64,000 nucleotides of DNA from NCBI GenBank assembly GCA_021234155.1, contig JAJEKV010000005.1, positions 24,689,584 through 24,753,583 on the forward strand, written 5' to 3'. How positions within the stretch are numbered: the first letter of the stretch is position 1; each line of letters starts with the position of its first letter. Shown piece by piece: positions 57,568-64,000 of this stretch. The translations under genes were made by a program, and so were the position numbers. The DNA is from Isoetes taiwanensis (lineage: Eukaryota > Streptophyta > Lycopodiopsida > Isoetales > Isoetaceae). A model generated the notes under the pieces. That model did not search any database. It worked only from the letters and a program-made list of their open reading frames with translations, and was not told the origin of the DNA.

Positions 57568-59604
57568 TGTTGACCCTAAACCTGGCTTAAAGGTCAACCA
57601 CAAGGAGCCAATCTGAGTTTTCACTCAAATTGGGGTTAGAACCTCCAGATCACTTAAGGTGATCAGTCTATGCAAGATAAATTTAAAGAGAAGTTCAAAA
57701 ATTTGAAGTTCTATACCTTTCCCATTTCCAAAAACTGGCACCTTTTCTCGAGTCAAACACTATAGACTTGGTCAAAAAAGTTGTAGGTATCCAATGGTAA
57801 AGCCCCTGACCAAGTCAGAGACTAAATTTAAGAGTTATTCGATCTCAAAGTGAGGTCAATATTTGGTCAATAGGAGTCAGATATGGGAAACAGTGATCAG
57901 AAAATGAGATTTGGAGTTGCCAAGCGTGTTCTTGAGAATTTCCAAAGCAAATATATTGCAATGGTGATAAGGAAGAGAGGCAAGTAATCAGATTCCCATT
58001 TGGATATGTAAAAGCATTTTTTGTGGCTGGATTTGGCAAAATACAGTCAAAACTGATCAAAACATAGAGCAATTTTTTATAACTTGAGCTAGATGTAGTA
58101 TTTTTGGATGATTTCAACTCCTTTGGCTTACACAAGGGGCCAAAAGTGCTGGAAAACACTCAAGAGCTTTCTGTATAATATTTTGTGGCAAGAATTGTTA
58201 AGAAAAATATCAGAGATGGATTTGACAACTTGGCAGTCAATTTAAATTGATATGAAGGTAAATATATCATGATAACAATAGATAAGGATGCTTCATAGCT
58301 TAAGGTACAGGAAAATAATCATCACAAGTCATAAGATAATTTTTGAAAGTAATGTCAACTAGATCTTGTAAATCCAATTGAGGAGAGCTCAGGAACTTCA
58401 AGGATCGTTCAGATCTTGCTCAGCAATGATCAACGTAGGATCTGAGTACTTCTGGGCCTTCAAAAATTTCTCGGATCCGGTTTCCCATATATATTTTCAA
58501 ATTTAGTGGTTCCGGTATCTTAGGGCTTGATTTGTGATTCATTAAGTTTAGGAGCAGCGGGAATCCAATAATAGCAAGGTTAGGAAGGCAATAGAATTGA
58601 TTCCGGCGTGATTTCAGCAGTTCCTGAGATTTAGGGTTATGGTCGTATACCTCGTGAAATTCTCGCGATACGGTTCGCGTATTTCCTCTGGATATACTGG
58701 GAATATTCCCGTATTTTGGATCTTTAGAAAGTTTCACCATGGTTTAAATCCAAGACTTATATTTTCTTGAAGTTTTGTGAAAGCCTAGGCCATGGTATCA
58801 AACACTTGTATCATAATTCGAAGTTCTAGAGCCATGAGACTGATTTTGGGGGAGTTGGGAACCAATAGGGGTGTAACCATAGGACAAGAAGTATAAAAAA
58901 TTGAGGTTTGCCAAATGGGCAACACAGACTCATATGGATGGTGGAAATGGAAAATAATAAGATATGGATGTAGAAAAAAAAACAAGATCCACGACTAAGC
59001 AAAGTGTGGAGTAAGTGTTTATGGCAAAGAAAAAGCAAATTTGGAGGGCAATGGTGTAAAGTGGACATGAAGAATGAATAGGGGAGATGTCATGGGATAG
59101 TTGGCAAATAATGGTAGTAAGATAGGTTATGGATATGGGAAGGAGAAAATGGCTAAGCAAAAAGCAAGGTGGATATATGACAAGGATGGAAGCATATATA
59201 AGGGAATCCTCCAAACTTCAACTTCCAAACTTCAAACAATGTCTTCCAAACTTCATAACCCGGAATCTTCTAGAGCATATTCTTGACTAAGCATTTTGAC
59301 CTCAAATAAAGTACCTCATGTGAATTTTGAACCTTGAGCACTTGTTGACCTGAAAAATGAGTATCTTGTAATCTTCACATCAATGTTGACTACCAAGCTC
59401 TTCCAAACTTTGACCTAGTCTTGCAGGATGATTTGACTTAGCTTGAATGCATAGAACAACAATTAGCATGTTGCCCTTTGGGGGCAACATCCATACCAAT
59501 GTTGAATACCAAGAATCTTCCAAACTTTGACCTAGTCTTCCAAGATGAATTGACCTAGTTTGAATGCATAGATCACAATTAGCATGTTGCCCTTTGGGGC
59601 AACA
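57568..59604 (-). repeat. solo LTR of the gypsy A/C family, with TAAGT target duplication
   Basis: Reverse complement of the A-type LTR: starts TGTTGACC (plus) and ends ...GGGCAACA. TAAGT flanks it on both sides (57563-57567 and 59605-59609), so LTR-LTR recombination removed the rest of the element. The terminal ~115 bp are tandemly duplicated: one LTR end at 59489 and a second at 59604, each closing with the TTGCCCTTTGGGG-type palindrome. Confidence 0.92.
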
Positions 59605-59609
59605 TAAGT

Positions 59610-59792
59610 AAAGGTCACATGTACCATTAGTTCTATTAGTTCTTTGCCTGGTTCTTTGTTTGTTGTTAGGCTATTAGTTTGGATTGTAGTAGTTCATTGT
59701 ATTTCACTCTCTTTCTCATTGAAATTTAAATAAAAAAAACAATACACAGGGACTATGCATCTGGGATATCTATGCTGGGGTTATTGGCAACT
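59610..59792. other. short non-coding stretch after solo LTR
   Basis: Contains atttaaataaaaaaaa near 59727-59742, A-rich, otherwise nothing recognised. Confidence 0.5.
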
Positions 59793-60715
59793 AACATATA
59801 GATATGCATCCAAGACAAGAGATTTGATGAGTCTAGGCCAGGCCTAAATTGGTATTGTGAGCCAGATTTGCGTCAAGAGTTCATGGTAGATGGCGAGATA
59901 CTTAAGATCCAAGGAACAATTAGGCACGTCAAATGTTTGAGAGTGAGTGCAGGAGCAATGTTTCCAAACTTCCAATGTTCTTTCGGCACTGCCATACCAA
60001 AGGAAAGAGACTTCCGTATGAGAGTTTATAGACAAAGTGAGGATAAAGTAGAGCGAGGCTTGAGGAACACAAAATCCAGATTGAGAGTTGATTACTTGAC
60101 AAGGTTCGAGCTGCGCAACCTTGCCAAGGAAACATGCCATGAGAATAGAAACTTGAGAATGGAATTGAGATTGAGCAAAGTAAGGCCGCTTGCATTGTCA
60201 GTAAAGGTAAGATCTCTTCGAGAAACATTGTTTGAATCTATGAAACGTGGTGATGTGCAGAAGTTTTGCATGGATATTAAAGAGGCATATTCTCGTGGTA
60301 AATTTGAAGGCAAGCCTGCATTGTGGAATTTTCTAACTGACCTTGCGCAGAACATATTAAGGCCTGGCCAAAGAAGCGGTACAAGCAAACAACAAAAGAG
60401 TTGTTTGAAACAATCAAAATTTGGGGAGGGAGAAGGATGCACGACTTTTTGTCTATGAACTTTGGAGGTCCAAGTGTGGCAACAACAAGGCGGTCTACTG
60501 GCAAGACACTTAGCTACAAGGCTGGAATAAATGAGGAGACATTTGTATACTTGGCAAAGATTTATTCCAATCATGTCTTGAAATGTGGGTTGATTCATGG
60601 AAGTGTACCAACTATCGTGGCCGAAGATGAGACCGTAATCAAGAGGGCAGTCCAATGGTGTGCTAGAGATGATAGTTTGGTAGGTTTTTGTGGTAGAAAA
60701 GAAGATCATTCTTAA
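59793..60715 (+). pseudogene. unrecognised protein-coding region with one frameshift
   Basis: Frame 1 (open from about 59793; first ATG 59882) runs to about 60378, with FGTAIPKERDFRMRVYRQSE, RRVDYL-like RLRVDYLTRFELRNLAKE, MKRGDVQKFCMDIKEAYSRG and ALWNFLTDLAQNILRP. A 1-nt shift near 60378 leads into the frame ending at 60715: ETIKIWGGRRMHDFLSMNFG, TGKTLSYKAGINEETFVYLA, PTIVAEDETVIKRAVQW and DSLVGFCG. The stretch reads like one protein of about 300 residues. No family is recognised with certainty; a transposon-derived or lineage-specific gene fragment is possible. Confidence 0.55.
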
Positions 60716-60755
60716 TCACTGATTTTGTAGTTCATGTTGGGAATGGGGAGGAGGG

Positions 60756-62643
60756 TGTTGCCCCCAAAGGGCAACATGCTAATTGTGTTCTATGCCTTCA
60801 AGTTAGGTCAAGACATTTCTGAAGACTAGGTCAAAAGATTGGAAGAGCTTGGTAGTCAACATTGGTATGGAGGTCAAAAGATGCTAACTTTCTAGGTCAA
60901 CAAGTACTCAAGCCAAAAGTTTACAAAAGGTACTCTATTTGGGATCAAATGCTTAGTTAAAGAATATGCTCTAGAAGAATCTGGGTTATGAAGTACCCCA
61001 TGGTGTATAGTTTCTAATTTTTCCTTTTGCTTCACTCCAATACCCTCATTTTTGCACTTGTGGCTCAACATTGTTCTCATACCCATAGTTCATTCCTCTG
61101 CCATGCTTGCTTTGCCATAATTGCCATCCTGCTCAAATCCTTTACCATTTCCTTCAATGTGCCATCACCTTGTCTATTCAAAAACCTACTCAAGCCTTTG
61201 TTTCAAAAATATTCTTCCCTTTTCTTTATCATTTCCTTGCCCCCTCAATGGTCCCCCATAATTTCTTTTGCCCTCATTCTTATTTCTAGTGGTATATTCT
61301 AAACCTTGCCAAAAGATTCCCTATCCTTTGCACGTGTGGGGAATTCCTCCTATGGTTAAAGAATTTTTTATTACCTCTAAGTATTCCTTGGGCAAATACC
61401 TTTGAACCATTGGACAAGTTTTTTAAAAAAATGGTCGAATACAGCATATACATGGCATATTCTTGCAAAAGTACGAAACCGTATCGCGAAGATTAGGCGA
61501 AAATACAGCTGAAGAACCCTAGAACTGGAAATCCGGCTCGAATCATGCCTTCCCGCGCTCCATTCTCTCTGAGACCACCCTATTTTTAGATTCCGGAACT
61601 TAAGCAACAGATCAAGCCTAAATTTATTACCTAAAACCACTGAAACCGAAATTTGAAACTATAAACAGGGGAAACACAATCTCGACATTTTTGAAGGCCC
61701 AGAAGTATTCAGATCCTAGATTGATCATTGCTGAGCAAGATCTGAACGATCCTTGAAGTTCTTAAGCTCTCCTCAACTGGATTTACAAGATTTAGTTGAC
61801 ATTACTTTCAGAAATTATCTTATGACTTTTGATGATTATTTTCTTGTACCTGAAACTATGAAGCATCCTTATCTGTTGTTATCATGATATATTTACCTTC
61901 ATATCAATTCAAATTGACTGTCAAGTTGCTGAATCCATCTCTGATATTTTTCTTAGCAATTCTTGCCACAAAATATTCTACAGAAAATCCTTGAGTGTTT
62001 TTTAGCACTTTTGGCCCACCTGCCACCTATTCTTAGGGCTCATGTGAGTCAAAGGAGTTGAAATCATCCAAAAATACCACATCTAGCTCAAGTTATAAAA
62101 AATTGCTCTCTGTTTTGATCAGTTTTGACTGTATTTTGCCAAATCCAGCCATAAAAAATACTTTTACATATCCAAATGGGAATCTGATCATTTGCCTCTC
62201 TTCCTTATCACCATTACAATATATTTGCTTTGAAAATCCTCAAAAATACGCTTGGCAACTCTAAATCCCATTTTCTGATCACTGTTTCCCATATTTGACT
62301 GCTATTGACCGAATTTTGACCTCACTTTGAGATTGAATAACTCCTAAACTTAGTCTCTGACTTAGTCGGAGGTTTTACCATTGGCTGCTTACAACTTTTT
62401 GGACCAGGTCTATAGTGTTTGACTCGAGAAATCAATCTATACCTCATCACCACATCTGTTTTGGTAGAGGTGCCAGTTTTTGGAAATGGGAAAGGTATAG
62501 AACTTCAAAAATTTGAACTTTTCTCTAAATCTATCTTGCTTAGACTGATCACCTTAAGTGATCTGGAGGTTCTAACCCCAATTTGAGTGGAAACTCAGAT
62601 TGGTTCCTTGTGGTTGACCTTTAAGCCAGGTTTAGGGTCAACA
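60756..62643 (+). repeat. 5' LTR of gypsy C (1888 bp)
   Basis: TGTTGCCCCCAAAGGGCAAC start and GGTCAACA end, collinear with A's LTRs but clearly diverged. Confidence 0.93.
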
Positions 62644-62684
62644 TTTTGGAGTTTCTACCGAGATCTTCCTGGATCTCATAACTC

Positions 62685-64000
62685 ATGGCTCCAAAGCCAG
62701 CAGAACAAGAACCATTGGAAGATGTTGATGTATCATATCATTGCAGAGAAAGGCCATTGCCTCCAAGTTTCTCAACTATCTTACTTCAAAACATGCCATA
62801 CCAATTCGAGTTGAATGTCCCTGTTCCTTTGCCTACCTTTGATTCCAGCATGAGTGCTAACAACTTTTTGAGAATATTTGAAGACTATTACAGGGATTAT
62901 GGTTTCAAGAAAGGGTGCAAGCTTTCAGAATTTGAGAAATGTTTCAAAGAGGAGAGTGAAGCTGGTGCTTGGTTAACTTATGAGAAGTTAATGGGTACTA
63001 CCTCATGGGATGAACTCGTCAAGAAATTCCTGGACAGGTTTGGTAAGTTAGCTGCTCCCAAAGATTTGGTTAATGAGTTGCAAAGTTTTTCTATCCTTGC
63101 AGGGGAGAGTGTGAACCAGTACAAAGAAAGATTTAGCACATTTATGAGCAGGTGTCAAAGAGCACAAGTCACAATCCCAACACTTTTTTTAGTTACTGCT
63201 TTCATCAATGGTTTGGAAAGGAGACCAGATATCCAAAGGAAATTGCTCAAGATCCAAGCTGTTGAGGGATTTGATTCCATATACAAAGTTTTTGCCAAAA
63301 CTACTGATCTGACTCAAATGCTCTCTACTTTGCCTGATAAGCACCATATTTCTCACCATGGCCATGATCCTTTCTACTCTGATGCTACTGATGCACATTA
63401 TGATCATCACCCTTCCATTCCAGTTTATGCCATACAGAAAGAAAAGAAGAAATCTAAGGAGGAGGAAGCTAGTTCTCAAGTAGACCTATCTAAGGTTACT
63501 GAAGCTTTAGCAGAATTAACCAAGCAACTGATTGAACTCAAGGCTGCAAGAACAGGTAAAACTTACCCTGAATGTATTCATTGTAGTAGGAATAATCCAT
63601 CAGAAATTTGCTATTGGCAAGTGTGTCCTAAATGCAATAGAAAAGGCCACTTTGGAAAGGAATGTCCTGTTTGTTCTTTCTATAAAGAAGTTGGTCATAC
63701 TGATGTTAGGTGTGCTGTTAAGGAATACTTTGCTAAGCAGGAACAAGAAAAGAGGCCAGAACCTAAGCCTCCTGTGAGATTTGCTGAACCAAGTACTTCT
63801 ATAAGGTTTATTCAGGCTACAGAAGTTCCCAAGACTGAAGAAGTTATGGCAGTGCAAACTAGAAGAATGAATGAAGTCAATACACATGTTGAATCAAGTA
63901 GTCATCCCACAGCCAGGTCTTCATCACCTACAATAGAATCACCTGCTCAAATGATAGCTCCACCTCCACAGCAAAAATATGGCAAGAAAGACCAAGACCT
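62685..64000 (+). CDS. gypsy C gag, intact to the window edge
   Basis: Uninterrupted frame of 438 codons from ATG 62685 with no stop before 64000. Capsid: KKGCKLSEFEKCFKEESEAG, TSWDELVKKFLDRFG, INGLERRPDIQRKLLKIQ. Nucleocapsid: first motif CIHCSRNNPSEIC has lost the His of the knuckle present in A through a 3-nt deletion, while CPKCNRKGHFGKEC and the third variant CPVCSFYKEVGHTDVRC are intact. Then comes the Pro/Ser-rich linker. Protease would follow beyond the edge. Confidence 0.92.
   Translation, partial: MAPKPAEQEPLEDVDVSYHCRERPLPPSFSTILLQNMPYQFELNVPVPLPTFDSSMSANNFLRIFEDYYRDYGFKKGCKLSEFEKCFKEESEAGAWLTYEKLMGTTSWDELVKKFLDRFGKLAAPKDLVNELQSFSILAGESVNQYKERFSTFMSRCQRAQVTIPTLFLVTAFINGLERRPDIQRKLLKIQAVEGFDSIYKVFAKTTDLTQMLSTLPDKHHISHHGHDPFYSDATDAHYDHHPSIPVYAIQKEKKKSKEEEASSQVDLSKVTEALAELTKQLIELKAARTGKTYPECIHCSRNNPSEICYWQVCPKCNRKGHFGKECPVCSFYKEVGHTDVRCAVKEYFAKQEQEKRPEPKPPVRFAEPSTSIRFIQATEVPKTEEVMAVQTRRMNEVNTHVESSSHPTARSSSPTIESPAQMIAPPPQQKYGKKDQD

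Larger units (their letters stand above)
60756..64000 (+). mobile_element. Tat-like gypsy element C, open at right edge
   Basis: 5' LTR (60756-62643), tRNA-Gln primer site with one change, and an intact gag reading frame to the window end. It is the same family as element A and useful as a reference for A's mutations. Confidence 0.92.

Overview
This is nuclear DNA of a land plant. It is AT-rich, has GT-AG introns, plant-type Ty1/copia and Ty3/gypsy retrotransposons, LINEs and MITEs, and one recognisable host gene. Long transposon-filled introns and a Tat-like gypsy family fit a large-genome plant such as a fern, other seed-free plant or gymnosperm, but the species cannot be read from the window. 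Nothing bacterial, organellar or CRISPR-like was seen.

Positions 1-34086 hold the 5' half of one host gene on the minus strand. It encodes the PIROGI/SRA1 (CYFIP) subunit of the SCAR/WAVE actin-regulating complex. Eighteen coding exons were placed by protein similarity and splice sites. They join without a stop or frameshift into 2121 nt (707 codons) and read off the left edge inside intron 18. Exons total about 2.1 kb but span 28.8 kb, because the introns hold: a minus-strand copia element (1-3.65 kb); a copia fragment with a ~290-bp fold-back (4.2-5.0 kb); an old copia element (5.8-13.4 kb) split by a young complete copia (7125-12251, identical LTRs, GTATT target duplication); two further copia remnants (16.3-19.2 kb); and eight 3' fragments of one LINE family (13.9-31.3 kb). 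Intron 2 carries a tRNA-like, probably SINE-derived, sequence.

Positions 34.1-38.6 kb lie upstream of the gene and are mostly unclassified. They contain a hairpin and two MITEs, one with a perfect 10-bp target duplication.

Positions 38.6-64.0 kb are an array of Tat-like gypsy elements. Element A (38625-48602) is complete with two ~1.9-kb LTRs. Element B (from about 51.6 kb) is a diverged, heavily broken relative. A minus-strand solo LTR (57568-59604) is flanked by TAAGT. Element C (60756 to the right edge) has an intact gag ORF running off the window. In A and B an extra RNase HI domain lies between protease and reverse transcriptase, and the usual gypsy RNase H has lost its catalytic residues in both. 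Between the solo LTR and element C is a frameshifted, unrecognised coding region (about 59793-60715).

The best candidates for something undescribed are the gypsy domain order with a degenerate second RNase H, and the LINE family whose ORF2 tail carries two PCNA-binding-like (PIP) motifs and whose RNA ends in hairpins plus a microsatellite tail.
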